Assembly (NCBI RefSeq): GCF_015062905.1
Contig: NZ_SUTK01000016.1
Coordinates: 1 to 39,096 of the forward strand
Length of the DNA: 39,096 nucleotides
Source: Methanobrevibacter thaueri
Lineage (GTDB): Archaea > Methanobacteriota > Methanobacteria > Methanobacteriales > Methanobacteriaceae
Direction of reading: 5' to 3'
Program-made: the position numbers and the translations under genes
Shown: one piece after another, positions 8,254 to 15,913 of the stretch
Layout: every line of letters begins with the position of its first letter
Position numbering within the stretch: the stretch's first letter is position 1
Notes under the pieces: generated by a model
Told to the model about the DNA's origin: nothing
What the model saw: only the letters and a program-made list of their open reading frames with translations
Databases searched by the model: none

Positions 8254-8730
8254 ATGGGAACTGAAAATGCATTGAATAATTTACAAAGAAGAAAAAATTC
8301 TCTTAAATTTCTATTAAAGCATGACCAATTAAAGCATGGAACATATTCATTTGATTATTCTAGAAAATATAGTTTAACTGTTTTAAATCTGTATAAAATC
8401 TACGGATCTTTTTTTAAGGCATCTTCAATTGTAGGATTGGCTCAAAATGAGATTATGAAATGGTATATTCAAGGGCAATTGGGGAATCCCAAATTCAGAG
8501 GGTTTTTCTTAGCAATTAATGAAATTAACAGGTCCAAGGATAAAAAAATTGATGATGAAGTCATTCCGGAAGATGAAACTAACCTAAATGAAGATGACTA
8601 TGTAATATCTGAATATGGGGATGGCTGGAGTTACAAGACATATGTTGGTTGTGAAAAGATTTTTATCATTTCCGATGACTTGGAAACTCTAAAAAGGAAA
8701 GTCAAAGATAGGCGCCTCCCATTGGATTAA
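8254..8730 (+). CDS. Small protein with HTH-like segment, unknown function
   Basis: 158 aa from ATG 8254; the upstream in-frame TTG at 8215 lies before the TATA box and was rejected. The first half is basic and helical. The segment KASSIVGLAQNEIMKWYIQG has the helix-turn-helix look of phage-type or homeodomain-like DNA-binding proteins. The C-terminal part is acidic, followed by YGDGWSYKTYVGCEKIFII. TTTATATG at 8223-8230 is centred about 27 nt before the ATG and no Shine-Dalgarno site is visible, so the mRNA is probably leaderless. It overlaps the convergent esterase by 4 bp. Family not recognised; DNA binding is a guess from local pattern. Confidence 0.5.
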   Translation: MGTENALNNLQRRKNSLKFLLKHDQLKHGTYSFDYSRKYSLTVLNLYKIYGSFFKASSIVGLAQNEIMKWYIQGQLGNPKFRGFFLAINEINRSKDKKIDDEVIPEDETNLNEDDYVISEYGDGWSYKTYVGCEKIFIISDDLETLKRKVKDRRLPLD

Positions 8731-9608
8731 CCCAAAATGATTTCAACAATCTTGTTCAATGCTTCCTTTGATTCAGGAACCAATGGATAAATAGGATAAA
8801 CATGAGCCATTTCTTCACCATAAATCAATTGGGCCTCAACACCATTTTCTTTAAGTTTATTATAGAATTTAGTTAAGTCTGAATAAAGTTCTTCATGTGT
8901 TCCCAAAAATATTGTTGTTTCAGGAAGTTTGGACACATCTCCAAATAATGGACTTACCTTATAGTCTTTCGGATCCAAATCTCCTGCCCATGCCTTGCCC
9001 ATTTCACGAAGGCCGTCAACTCCATATATCGGGTCAATGTCAACAAACCCTTTGTATTCTCCGGACATGGACACGTCAACCCAAGGAGATATTAAAATCA
9101 GGTGTTCCGGTTGTGCTAAGTCTTTGCATGCCAAATATTCGCAAAATGCCGCAGACAAGCCTCCTCCGGATGAGTCGCCCATGATGGTGATTGGCTTTCC
9201 GATCTTCAATACTGATTCATAAAGTTCTTCAACGATTGGGTAAGTTTCCTTATAGGTATGATTTGGTGCAAGCGGATACAGTGGAGCATACACGGTTGAG
9301 TTGGTCTTTTTAGCAATTTTGTCGCAGAAAATGATGTGGGGAATTGTGATCTCATCTACATATGCTCCTCCATGAAGATAGATGACTATATGCTCGGTGT
9401 CTTCGGATTCATTAAAGGTAATAATCTGGCATCCGAACATTTCTTCATTCTTGACTTTTGTTCGATAAATTAATTTTGGTATCTTGAAGGGTTTATCCTC
9501 CACAACAGAACGCTTTTCCATATGTTCATCAGCTTTATCCTTGTCTTCTAGGGTTTCTTTAAGGGTGCGTTTCAATCCTGCTTCTACAATTTTTGACATC
9601 TTTGACAT
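8727..9608 (-). CDS. Alpha/beta hydrolase, hormone-sensitive-lipase-like esterase
   Basis: 293 aa. Shows the marks of the HSL (esterase family IV) group: the oxyanion-hole motif YLHGGAYV (about residue 78), the nucleophile elbow GDSSGGG with Ser about 145, the YPLAPNHTYKETYP segment between them, an Asp in the SPLFGDVSKLP region and His in EEMAHVYPI near 270. Such enzymes hydrolyse short acyl esters in the cytoplasm; the natural substrate is unknown. About 50 charged residues precede the fold. The start at 9608 is set by AGGTGG seven nt upstream; a second Met three codons later is possible. Single gene, convergent with the HTH-like gene. Confidence 0.85.
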   Translation of the reverse strand: MSKMSKIVEAGLKRTLKETLEDKDKADEHMEKRSVVEDKPFKIPKLIYRTKVKNEEMFGCQIITFNESEDTEHIVIYLHGGAYVDEITIPHIIFCDKIAKKTNSTVYAPLYPLAPNHTYKETYPIVEELYESVLKIGKPITIMGDSSGGGLSAAFCEYLACKDLAQPEHLILISPWVDVSMSGEYKGFVDIDPIYGVDGLREMGKAWAGDLDPKDYKVSPLFGDVSKLPETTIFLGTHEELYSDLTKFYNKLKENGVEAQLIYGEEMAHVYPIYPLVPESKEALNKIVEIILG

Positions 9609-9740
9609 TTTTTTCCCACCTTTGAATTAATGACTTAATTTTTACTTAAATAATAGTCTATTCTCTAAATTAATATATTTTTTCTGTCATTTCTTCAGTT
9701 TCTTTATTTTTTTCCGGTCTTGAAAAGTCATGATTGTTCT

Positions 9741-9774
9741 CATGTGATTCTAAATCAATATTCAAAATCACATG
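9741..9774. promoter_or_regulatory. Candidate operator upstream of the RHH gene
   Basis: A perfect 9-bp inverted repeat, CATGTGATT (9741-9749) and AATCACATG (9766-9774), with a 16-nt spacer. It is about 30 bp upstream of the TATA box of the ribbon-helix-helix gene. A partial copy (TCATGATT, 9728-9735) lies just before it. RHH proteins commonly bind short inverted repeats near their own promoters; the link is inferred. Confidence 0.4.
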
Positions 9775-9833
9775 TCAAAATGGCCTGAGAAAACACTAAA
9801 ACATTTATTAACTAGTATGTACAATCTATTTCT

Positions 9834-9992
9834 ATGACAAAAAACAGACGTGTCACAATTAGCATCAATAATGACATTGACTTGAATTTTCGCAAATTAG
9901 CTTCCAATAAGATGTTATTCAAAACAGGTTGGTATTCAAAAGCAATCGAAGAGGCAATGTTATTGTGGATGGAAAAGGAAAGCGAGTTATAA
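9834..9992 (+). CDS. Ribbon-helix-helix DNA-binding protein (CopG/MetJ/Arc-like), 52 aa
   Basis: A very short gene. The translation begins MTKNRRVTISINNDIDLNF, in which RVTISIN is the beta-strand that pairs in the RHH dimer. Two helices follow: FRKLASNKMLFKT, then GWYSKAIEEAMLLWME, whose YSKAIEEA turn is typical of CopG-like helix B. Proteins of this kind are usually autoregulating repressors or antitoxins. No toxin-sized partner is visible next to it; the following gene is a 306-aa coiled-coil protein about 100 bp downstream. A TATA-like ACATTTATTA (9801-9810) is centred about 27 nt before the ATG, so a leaderless transcript is likely. Confidence 0.75.
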   Translation: MTKNRRVTISINNDIDLNFRKLASNKMLFKTGWYSKAIEEAMLLWMEKESEL

Positions 9993-10093
9993 AATTATTT
10001 TTCTTTCTTTTTTTTATTTTTTTTTAATTATCCAATGATTAACTATTTAACTAACAAATAATCAAATTTATAAATATAGAGTGGGTGTCAATA

Positions 10094-11014
10094 ATGGATA
10101 GTGAGGAACTTAGAACCGTTAGGGTTTATACTAAAAAGTATACCAGTAAGGATAAAAATGGAAATGCTGTAGAAAAGGAATCTAAACAGAAGCAGGTCAG
10201 TCTTAAAAAAGAGGACCCTTTTGAAGATGATGACTTGGTAAAAGTCTTGTCTCAGGATGACTATCAAAAACTGATTGATAATCAATTTTCTGATGAAAGG
10301 CTTGATGAATTTTATCATATAATCGAGGCCAAGGATGCTGAGATTAAAGAATTGGAAAATCAGATTCAAACTCTCAAATCTTCATTCTTTGATGATGTAG
10401 ATTCTCTTAAGGAGGAATTGGTCTATAAAAATGAGCTTTTGAAAGCAAAAGATGAGATTCATGAGTTGAATGAGGAGAATAAGAAGATTAATGATGAAAG
10501 GGTCGCAATCTTCAAGGAGCTTGATTACAAGAATAAGATGATTTTGGCTTACAATGTCGAATTGAATAAGTCAATCCTCAATGCAATCAATGTAGTTATT
10601 GATGAGGCCAGGGATAACATCAACAGAAGAAATGCCCTGCTTGCTGCTGACTTGAACAGATCCGTTGAAAAAGCCAAACATGATGTAAACGAGAAGAACA
10701 AGGCTATAGCATATGATATAAAAAGCACTGTTGAGGATATGAACGAGCAAATTAGAAATACAAGCACTCTTAAAATGATATTGAACAAGAAGAAAATCAA
10801 TTTAAGGGTACCTACCGATGACTTGCTCAAACCTTTTGATTTTGACTTTGATGTTAACCAATTGCTTTCAGGTCAGGCCTTGGAATTGGATGCAGCTGAA
10901 ATCTTAAAAGAGGTAATGCCAAAACTTCCTGAACCGTTCTCCAAATATATTGACACTATTGACGAGGAATCCCTTGAAACAATTGATGTTTCAAAAAAAG
11001 AAGAGGAAGATTGA
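10094..11014 (+). CDS. Coiled-coil protein of unknown function
   Basis: 306 aa, cytoplasmic, no Cys, no membrane segment. After a basic N-terminal stretch, residues about 80-220 are dense in Lys, Glu, Asp, Leu and Asn in coiled-coil arrangement, for example IIEAKDAEIKELENQIQTLK. The C-terminus is acidic. ATG 10094 was chosen over the in-frame GTG at 10085 because GGTG sits 6 nt before it. It ends in TGATG, overlapping the next gene by 1 bp, so the two are translationally coupled. A scaffold-like role is possible; no family was recognised. Confidence 0.6.
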   Translation: MDSEELRTVRVYTKKYTSKDKNGNAVEKESKQKQVSLKKEDPFEDDDLVKVLSQDDYQKLIDNQFSDERLDEFYHIIEAKDAEIKELENQIQTLKSSFFDDVDSLKEELVYKNELLKAKDEIHELNEENKKINDERVAIFKELDYKNKMILAYNVELNKSILNAINVVIDEARDNINRRNALLAADLNRSVEKAKHDVNEKNKAIAYDIKSTVEDMNEQIRNTSTLKMILNKKKINLRVPTDDLLKPFDFDFDVNQLLSGQALELDAAEILKEVMPKLPEPFSKYIDTIDEESLETIDVSKKEEED

Positions 11015-11436
11015 TGAAAACATTCAACACCGGAAAGGTTTCATTCGAATACCCGACCAGTTGGGAAGTCGAAAAAGCGGATATCCTTTCAAATCCAGAC
11101 TGCATAGCCACTCTATCAAAAGGTCAGGATAACCTGATTAATGCAGTCATGTTTCCCACTGCCACCAATTTGGAAGATTATAAAATATTCATGGAAGACG
11201 CTCTAAGCGATGATGGCGGTGTGATTCTAGCGTCTGATTTTGTAGAAATTGCAGGTATGGATGCCATTAAGCTCCATGCAAATATGGACACTCCCGAAAT
11301 TAATTTTGATATTCACACTTACGTATTCATTGAAAACGGTGAGATATTCATTTTTGAAATGAGGACGTTGGACGTGTCTGGAGAGTCTGAAAGTGAGTTT
11401 AAGGATATTATTTCATCATTTAAAATCCTAAAATAA
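11014..11436 (+). CDS. Small PsbP/DUF1795-like protein
   Basis: 140 aa, coupled to the preceding coiled-coil gene through TGATG. The opening, TGKVSFEYPTSWEVEK, followed by alternating strands and a final FKDIISSFKILK, matches the general layout of PsbP/Mog1-like small domains (xFSFxYPxxW...). No signal peptide, so probably intracellular, unlike many PsbP-like proteins. Its 3' end overlaps the convergent TGT-like gene by 9 bp. The fold assignment rests on pattern only and the function is unknown. Confidence 0.5.
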   Translation: MKTFNTGKVSFEYPTSWEVEKADILSNPDCIATLSKGQDNLINAVMFPTATNLEDYKIFMEDALSDDGGVILASDFVEIAGMDAIKLHANMDTPEINFDIHTYVFIENGEIFIFEMRTLDVSGESESEFKDIISSFKILK

Positions 11437-12171
11437 TTGTGTATATTCAAGCAGATAATCCATATGGTTCCTGTCCAGTATTTTTAAGGTTGAGATGTTT
11501 TGTGGAGTTGTTCCGGACCTCTCTTCCACAAGATTTCTTAAGGATTTGTTTTTCATATGGGCATGAATTTCACGGATGACAAATTCCATATTTTCCATGT
11601 TTTTAGTTTCTAATTCACTTTGCGAAATGTTTTCATAGATTGGGTAGGAATTTAAATCATACGCTTTTGTTGGAGTTTGCAATACATTTAAATGACTGTA
11701 ATAATTGGCGGAATCAGATAGAAAACCATCAATCCCCATATATGTTAAAATAGGCATAAAGGATAGTTCACTAAATGAAAAAATGAAATAGCTGTCTTTT
11801 TGCGCCTGTCTTTTTAGGGATACGATGACTTCAACAAGTTCCTTCGGATTGGTCAACAGGGCATCTCCGTTAGCTATGATAAACCCGTTGTAGCCAATTT
11901 CCTCTAATTTATTCAGGCAGTCAACTCTCAAATCAATGTATTTTGAACCTTGGATAACGGCTATGTCACATTCATCGACGTTCTCTTTGGCTAGACGTAA
12001 TGTTTCTCTAACATTAAATTCAGCAATTTCACGGTCAACATTATATGCTGATCCTTGGTTTGGGGCGATTTTTAATTCATTTCTTAAAAATAATTTTGGA
12101 GTCAGTTCGCCATCCACTTTTCCAATTCTGCCTGGGCCGTCATGTGATTTGATTTCAAATTTTTTCTTCAT
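11428..12171 (-). CDS. TGT/ArcS-like tRNA-ribosyltransferase-related protein, short form
   Basis: 247 aa. The N-terminus (FEIKSHDGPGRIGKVDGELTP) resembles the beginning of archaeosine synthase (ArcS/TgtA2). The core has VIQGSKYIDLRVDCLNKLEE, comparable to the VVQGGxxxxLR segment of tRNA-guanine transglycosylases, and GIDGFLSDSANYYSHLN, comparable to GxDLFDSASYxLYAR. The C-terminus, LRNLVEERSGTTPQ, is the LRELVExR element of archaeal TGTs. The usual zinc-site cysteines and the PUA domain are missing, so it is about half the length of a full ArcS. It may be an ArcS N-terminal homolog, a subunit of a split enzyme, or a paralog with another role. Start ATG 12171 has AAGGAAGA upstream. Confidence 0.6.
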   Translation of the reverse strand: MKKKFEIKSHDGPGRIGKVDGELTPKLFLRNELKIAPNQGSAYNVDREIAEFNVRETLRLAKENVDECDIAVIQGSKYIDLRVDCLNKLEEIGYNGFIIANGDALLTNPKELVEVIVSLKRQAQKDSYFIFSFSELSFMPILTYMGIDGFLSDSANYYSHLNVLQTPTKAYDLNSYPIYENISQSELETKNMENMEFVIREIHAHMKNKSLRNLVEERSGTTPQNISTLKILDRNHMDYLLEYTQLF

Positions 12172-12278
12172 TTGTGTCTTCCTTTTTTGTTATTATTTAA
12201 TGATTAGTTTTTTAGGTTTATATAAATTTTTCATTGACTGTAACCTTTTTGATTACACAGCTAAAAATTTTAGTAACC

Positions 12279-12287
12279 TTTATATAT
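12279..12287 (+). promoter_or_regulatory. TATA box of the hdrC-hdrB operon
   Basis: TTTATATAT preceded by AACC. A start about 27 nt on gives a leader of roughly 45 nt ending in GAGGTG (12341-12346), 8 nt before ATG 12355. A partial duplicate, TAACCTTTTT, lies at 12241. Confidence 0.5.
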
Positions 12288-12354
12288 GTTCTTTTAAAGA
12301 ATATTAGTAAGGATTTGAGGAAATAATCCGATGATTATCCGAGGTGTGTTTTCA

Positions 12355-13317
12355 ATGTCTATAGTAAATCGTTTAAAATCCTTGTTTAAAGGAGACAATG
12401 AGGAAAGTGACATCAATAACGATGTATCAAACACATCTGATGATGTCCAAGTTACATCTTCAAATATTGAAACTGAATCTGTCGTTTCTGAAGAAGAACC
12501 AGTTGTAGAAGCTGAGGAAGCAGCTGTTGAAGAATCAGAGGACAGTGTTGAAGATTTAGCTTCTGATGACATCGATCCTATTGAGGAAAAAGTTGAAGCG
12601 CTCAAGGAAGAAATCCAAGAGAAAGTTGAAGCTAAAAAAGAAGAAATTCATGAAAACGTTGAAACTATCAAGGAAGAAATCCAAGAGAAAGTTGAAGCTA
12701 AAGAAGATGCTGAAGAAGCTGATGAAGATTCAAAAAATAATGATAAAGAGAGAGATAAAATGACTTTATTGACTGATAAAGAATTATTAACTGATGCAAA
12801 CCGTGACCCAGATTTCACTGCTGAATTCATTGATTCTGGAATTGAAACTGTAAAACACTGTTTCCAATGTGGTACCTGTAGTGGTAGTTGCCCATCCGGA
12901 AGAAGAACTCCATATAAAGTAAGACAAATTGTCAGAAAATGTTTACTCGGTTTAAAAGAAGAAGTAATCACTGATGATGCTTTATGGATGTGTACTACTT
13001 GTTACACTTGCCAAGAAAGATGTTTAAGAAGTGTTAAAATCGTAGAAATTATCAAAAAAGCACGTAACATTGCTGCACACGCAGGTTACATGGCAAAACC
13101 TCACAAAATGACTGGTGTATTTGTAATGAATACCGGTCACGGTGTACCAATCAACGATGCTACTAAAGCTTTAAGAGCTAAAATTGGACTTCCAGAAATT
13201 CCACCAACTACTCATGCTTTCCCTGAAGCATTAGAAGAAGTTCAAAAAATATGTAAAATTACTGGATTTGATGAATTAATCGGTTATGATGAAGAAACCG
13301 GTGGATTAAAAGAATAA
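12355..13317 (+). CDS. hdrC: CoB-CoM heterodisulfide reductase subunit C with acidic N-terminal extension
   Basis: 320 aa, against about 190 for typical HdrC. The C-terminal part from MTLLTDKELLT (12760) is standard HdrC: two 4Fe-4S motifs, CFQCGTCSGSCPSG and CTTCYTCQERCLRS, which carry electrons between HdrA and the HdrB active site. The extra 135 residues begin with an amphipathic stretch (SIVNRLKSLFKG), continue as a Glu/Ser/Val-rich acidic segment, then four 11-residue repeats, EKVEALKEEIQ and variants. The start is set by GAGGTG 8 nt before ATG 12355; an earlier in-frame ATG at 12331 has a poorer site. GAGAGAGAT before 12760 could allow internal initiation of a normal-length HdrC. Followed 22 bp later by hdrB. 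Confidence 0.9.
   Translation: MSIVNRLKSLFKGDNEESDINNDVSNTSDDVQVTSSNIETESVVSEEEPVVEAEEAAVEESEDSVEDLASDDIDPIEEKVEALKEEIQEKVEAKKEEIHENVETIKEEIQEKVEAKEDAEEADEDSKNNDKERDKMTLLTDKELLTDANRDPDFTAEFIDSGIETVKHCFQCGTCSGSCPSGRRTPYKVRQIVRKCLLGLKEEVITDDALWMCTTCYTCQERCLRSVKIVEIIKKARNIAAHAGYMAKPHKMTGVFVMNTGHGVPINDATKALRAKIGLPEIPPTTHAFPEALEEVQKICKITGFDELIGYDEETGGLKE
12602..12702 (+). repeat. 66-bp spaced direct repeat inside hdrC
   Basis: A 35-bp sequence at 12602-12636 recurs at 12668-12702, exactly 66 bp (22 codons) on. It encodes two 11-residue units (KEEIQEKVEAK), so the region is a tandem hendecad repeat that grew by duplication. Confidence 0.75.
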
Positions 13318-13339
13318 ATGAATTGAGGAGAGTTATAAT

Positions 13340-14227
13340 ATGGAAATTGCATACTTCTTAGGTTGTATTATGAACAACCGTTATCCTGGTGTTGAAAAAG
13401 CTACCAGAAAATTATTCGAAGCATTAGATATAGACTTAATTGATATGGAAGGAGCATCATGTTGCCCTGCTCCAGGTGTATTCGGATCTTTTGATGAAGA
13501 AACCTGGGCTACCATTGCTGCTCGTAACTTAACTCTTGCTGAAGACATTGGTGCTGACATTATGACCGAATGTAACGGATGTTTCGGTTCATTATTTGAA
13601 TGTAACCACATGTTAAAAGAAAGTGAAGAGAAAAAAGCTGAAATTAACGCTAACTTAGCTGAAATCGGTAGAGAATACAAAGGAACTATTAATGTAAAAC
13701 ACTTCGCTCAAATCTTAAGAGACGATGTTGGTTTTGAAAAATTAGCTTCTTTAATTGAAAAACCTTTAGACTTAAATGTTGCTGTACACTACGGCTGCCA
13801 CTTCTTAAAACCTACCGCAACTATCGGTATTGAAGATAATGCAGAAAACCCATCTATTTTAGATGACCTCGTAGAAATTACCGGCGCAAAATCCATCGAC
13901 TACAAAGACAAAATGATGTGCTGTGGTGCAGGTGGAGGTTTAAGATCCAGAGATTTAGATGTAACTACCAGTTTCACTAAAGAAAAACTCGATCACATGA
14001 CCGAAGCAGGCGTAGACGCAATCGTTAACGTATGTCCATTCTGTCACTTACAATTTGACCAAGGTCAAATCGAAGTAAACGAAAGATACGGAACTGACTT
14101 CGCATTACCAGTATTCCACTTAGCTCAATTATACGGATTAGCTATGGGATTATCTGCTGAAGAGTTAACTTTCGATGCTCAAAGAATTGATGCAACCCCT
14201 GCTATTAAAAAAGCATTAGGTGAATAA
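13340..14227 (+). CDS. hdrB: CoB-CoM heterodisulfide reductase subunit B
   Basis: 295 aa, the normal length. Catalytic subunit that reduces the heterodisulfide CoM-S-S-CoB in the last step of methanogenesis. It carries the two CCG domains that bind the non-cubane 4Fe-4S clusters. First domain: CIMNNRYPG (Cys9), CCPAPGVFG and CNGCFGSL. Second domain: HYGCHFLKP, CCGAGGGLRS and CPFCHLQFDQGQ. Cotranscribed with hdrC; a Shine-Dalgarno site, GAGGAGAG, precedes ATG 13340. HdrA and the Mvh hydrogenase genes are not in the window. A terminator-like hairpin follows. Confidence 0.95.
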   Translation: MEIAYFLGCIMNNRYPGVEKATRKLFEALDIDLIDMEGASCCPAPGVFGSFDEETWATIAARNLTLAEDIGADIMTECNGCFGSLFECNHMLKESEEKKAEINANLAEIGREYKGTINVKHFAQILRDDVGFEKLASLIEKPLDLNVAVHYGCHFLKPTATIGIEDNAENPSILDDLVEITGAKSIDYKDKMMCCGAGGGLRSRDLDVTTSFTKEKLDHMTEAGVDAIVNVCPFCHLQFDQGQIEVNERYGTDFALPVFHLAQLYGLAMGLSAEELTFDAQRIDATPAIKKALGE

Positions 14228-14230
14228 GTT

Positions 14231-14266
14231 TAAGGATTTTAATCCTTATCCTTTTTATTTTTTTTA
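14231..14266 (+). terminator. Hairpin plus T-run after hdrB
   Basis: TAAGGATT (14231-14238) pairs with AATCCTTA (14241-14248) across a 2-nt loop, followed by CCTTTTTATTTTTTTTA. This looks like an intrinsic terminator, though archaea often need only the T-run. Confidence 0.5.
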
Positions 14267-14420
14267 GACACTGAAAACACATTTCGGTTTAGTTATCATT
14301 TTTGATAACTTTTTTTTATAATTATTTTTTTAGTTTGTATCTATACGAATAATTTGTAATCATCTTTATATATTAGTAGTTAAATAAAATTAAGTAATAT
14401 AAATTAAGAGAGGTATAATT

Positions 14421-14687
14421 ATGTTTGTAGCAACATTAGATGGTATATTTAAATATGCAGACCTACCAGAAGAATATGAACCATATGTTCAATTTAAAGC
14501 GACTATTGATAAAAGAGAACTCAAACCAAGTGATGAAATCGCGATTTTAAACATTGCAGGTACTTCCACCCATCATGTTCTATTCTTAGATTCTTACAGC
14601 AGCACTGCTGAAATTGAAAGAGAACTAAAAGAAGCAGATGCTAAAATTAATCATACAACTTTAAAAATTATAGGTGGACATTTATGA
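14421..14687 (+). CDS. DUF749-like conserved archaeal protein
   Basis: 88 aa with the layout FVATLDGIFKYADLPEEYEPYVQFKATI..., recalled from the methanogen family DUF749. No membrane segment, no Cys; probably a small cytoplasmic beta-rich protein. AGAGGT precedes ATG 14421, and TTTATATAT at about 14366-14374 is a likely TATA box. It is the first gene of a three-gene run: its stop overlaps the next start by 4 bp (ATGA). Function unknown; family assignment is from memory of the sequence pattern. Confidence 0.6.
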   Translation: MFVATLDGIFKYADLPEEYEPYVQFKATIDKRELKPSDEIAILNIAGTSTHHVLFLDSYSSTAEIERELKEADAKINHTTLKIIGGHL

Positions 14688-15211
14688 GTTTGCCATCAGA
14701 ACAAACTTGGTTAGTTCTAAATAATCTTATAAAAGATTTAACTAAAAAAGGATATAAGATTCCTGATGGAATTAACCCTGAGATGGGAATTATTAGGTCA
14801 ACAATTAGTTCATATAAAAGAGACCCATCTCATCCTGAATTAATTAATGGTTTGGCAAAAGCAGAAATGTCTTTAAATAAGATTCAAGGAACTCTTTTGA
14901 GTATTGCTGAGCAAGAAGGCGATGAATATGCCGATTATTGGCTTGATTTATTAAAACAGGCTATGCGTGGAAAGGAAGTATTCGAATTTGCCGATTCAAG
15001 ATCCAAATTTTTAGTAAATACTCCTCCTGGCTTAACCACCGGAAGGATTCATCTAAAAGTTCCTTTAGCAGAAGAAAGGGTTCAGGAAATTGCAGAATGG
15101 AACGGTCTTATAATAGAATATGATGATGATGTGACTGTTCAATTACACGGAGATAAAGAAGAGCTTAAATTTGGATTAAAAGAAATGGGATCCTTCTTTT
15201 TAGAAGATTAA
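14684..15211 (+). CDS. DUF2096-like conserved methanogen protein
   Basis: 175 aa, translationally coupled to the DUF749-like gene by ATGA. The N-terminal half is helical (TWLVLNNLIKDLTKKGYKIP). The middle has GLTTGRIHLKVPLAEERVQEIAEW, and the C-terminal half is predicted beta-strand rich, ending FGLKEMGSFFLED. This fits DUF2096 of methanogens, which has no known function. Its conserved position between a DUF749-like protein and a phosphoesterase suggests a common pathway, possibly nucleotide- or RNA-related, but nothing in the sequence proves it. Confidence 0.6.
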   Translation: MSLPSEQTWLVLNNLIKDLTKKGYKIPDGINPEMGIIRSTISSYKRDPSHPELINGLAKAEMSLNKIQGTLLSIAEQEGDEYADYWLDLLKQAMRGKEVFEFADSRSKFLVNTPPGLTTGRIHLKVPLAEERVQEIAEWNGLIIEYDDDVTVQLHGDKEELKFGLKEMGSFFLED

Positions 15212-15223
15212 AAAGGTGATTTT

Positions 15224-15913
15224 ATGGTTAAAATATTAGCAATTAGTGATGTTCACGGAGAAGAAAATGAAAATTTATACACTTATCTAAATAACAATGA
15301 AATTGATTTGGTTTTAATTTTAGGAGATATCACTGATTTCGGACCACTTGACTTTGTAGAGACTTTTATTAATAAAGTGGCTGACTGTGGTGTTGATGTA
15401 ATCGCAATTCCGGGTAACTGTGACCCTAATGGAATTTGTAATGCTATCAATGATGTTGCATTTTGTCTTCACAACAATATTATCGCTTATGGCGATGCGA
15501 TTTTATTCGGTTTCGGTGGATCTAATCCGACTCCATTCGACACTCCTGGCGAAATGGATGATGATAAAATATACAGACAGGTTTATGACTTATTAGCTAA
15601 TTATGATTATGTTTACAATTCCGATGTTCCTAAAGTAAAGATTTTAGCAACTCATGCTCCACCTTTCAACACTGATGCAGATAGAGTTGAAAATGGAGAA
15701 CATGTCGGCAGTCCAGGAATTTTAAAATCTATTCATGAGTTTGAACCTCAAATCAACTTGTGTGGACATATTCATGAGGCAAAATCTCTCAGTAAAATCG
15801 GAAAGATTACTGATGTAGCAAATCCAGGAATGCTCAAAAATAACGGAGCTGTTTTAATTGATGTTCAAGATGGCTCTAATTATGATATAAGCATTATCTC
15901 ATTAGAAGAATAA
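15224..15913 (+). CDS. Metallophosphoesterase (calcineurin-like fold)
   Basis: 229 aa. All metal-binding motifs are present in order: DVHG (about residue 8), GDITDFG (34), GNCDP in the GNH(D/E) position with Cys-Asp instead of His-Asp (66), THAPPF (142) and GHIHE (178). These bind two metal ions and hydrolyse phosphoesters; the substrate cannot be told. The GNC variant of the third motif is shared by a group of archaeal YfcE-like enzymes. GGTGAT lies 3 nt before ATG 15224, 12 bp after the DUF2096-like stop, so it is the third gene of the operon. A T-rich run follows at 15915-15953. Confidence 0.85.
   Translation: MVKILAISDVHGEENENLYTYLNNNEIDLVLILGDITDFGPLDFVETFINKVADCGVDVIAIPGNCDPNGICNAINDVAFCLHNNIIAYGDAILFGFGGSNPTPFDTPGEMDDDKIYRQVYDLLANYDYVYNSDVPKVKILATHAPPFNTDADRVENGEHVGSPGILKSIHEFEPQINLCGHIHEAKSLSKIGKITDVANPGMLKNNGAVLIDVQDGSNYDISIISLEE

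Noticed and set aside
8727..9608. Horizontal transfer of the esterase
   Set aside because: Codon use and base composition look like the neighbours by eye, and no mobile-element remnants flank it.
12331..12354. ATG 12331 as the hdrC start
   Set aside because: GAGGTG lies between it and ATG 12355 at a good distance from the latter; the eight extra residues show no conserved pattern.
12602..12702. CRISPR-like or mobile repeat
   Set aside because: Only two copies, in frame inside a gene, encoding a helical repeat; no leader, spacers or cas genes.
12566..12763. Lys-rich open frame inside hdrC (repeats of KKSKRKLKLKK)
   Set aside because: It is the shifted-frame reading of the Glu/Lys hendecad repeats and has no start signal of its own.
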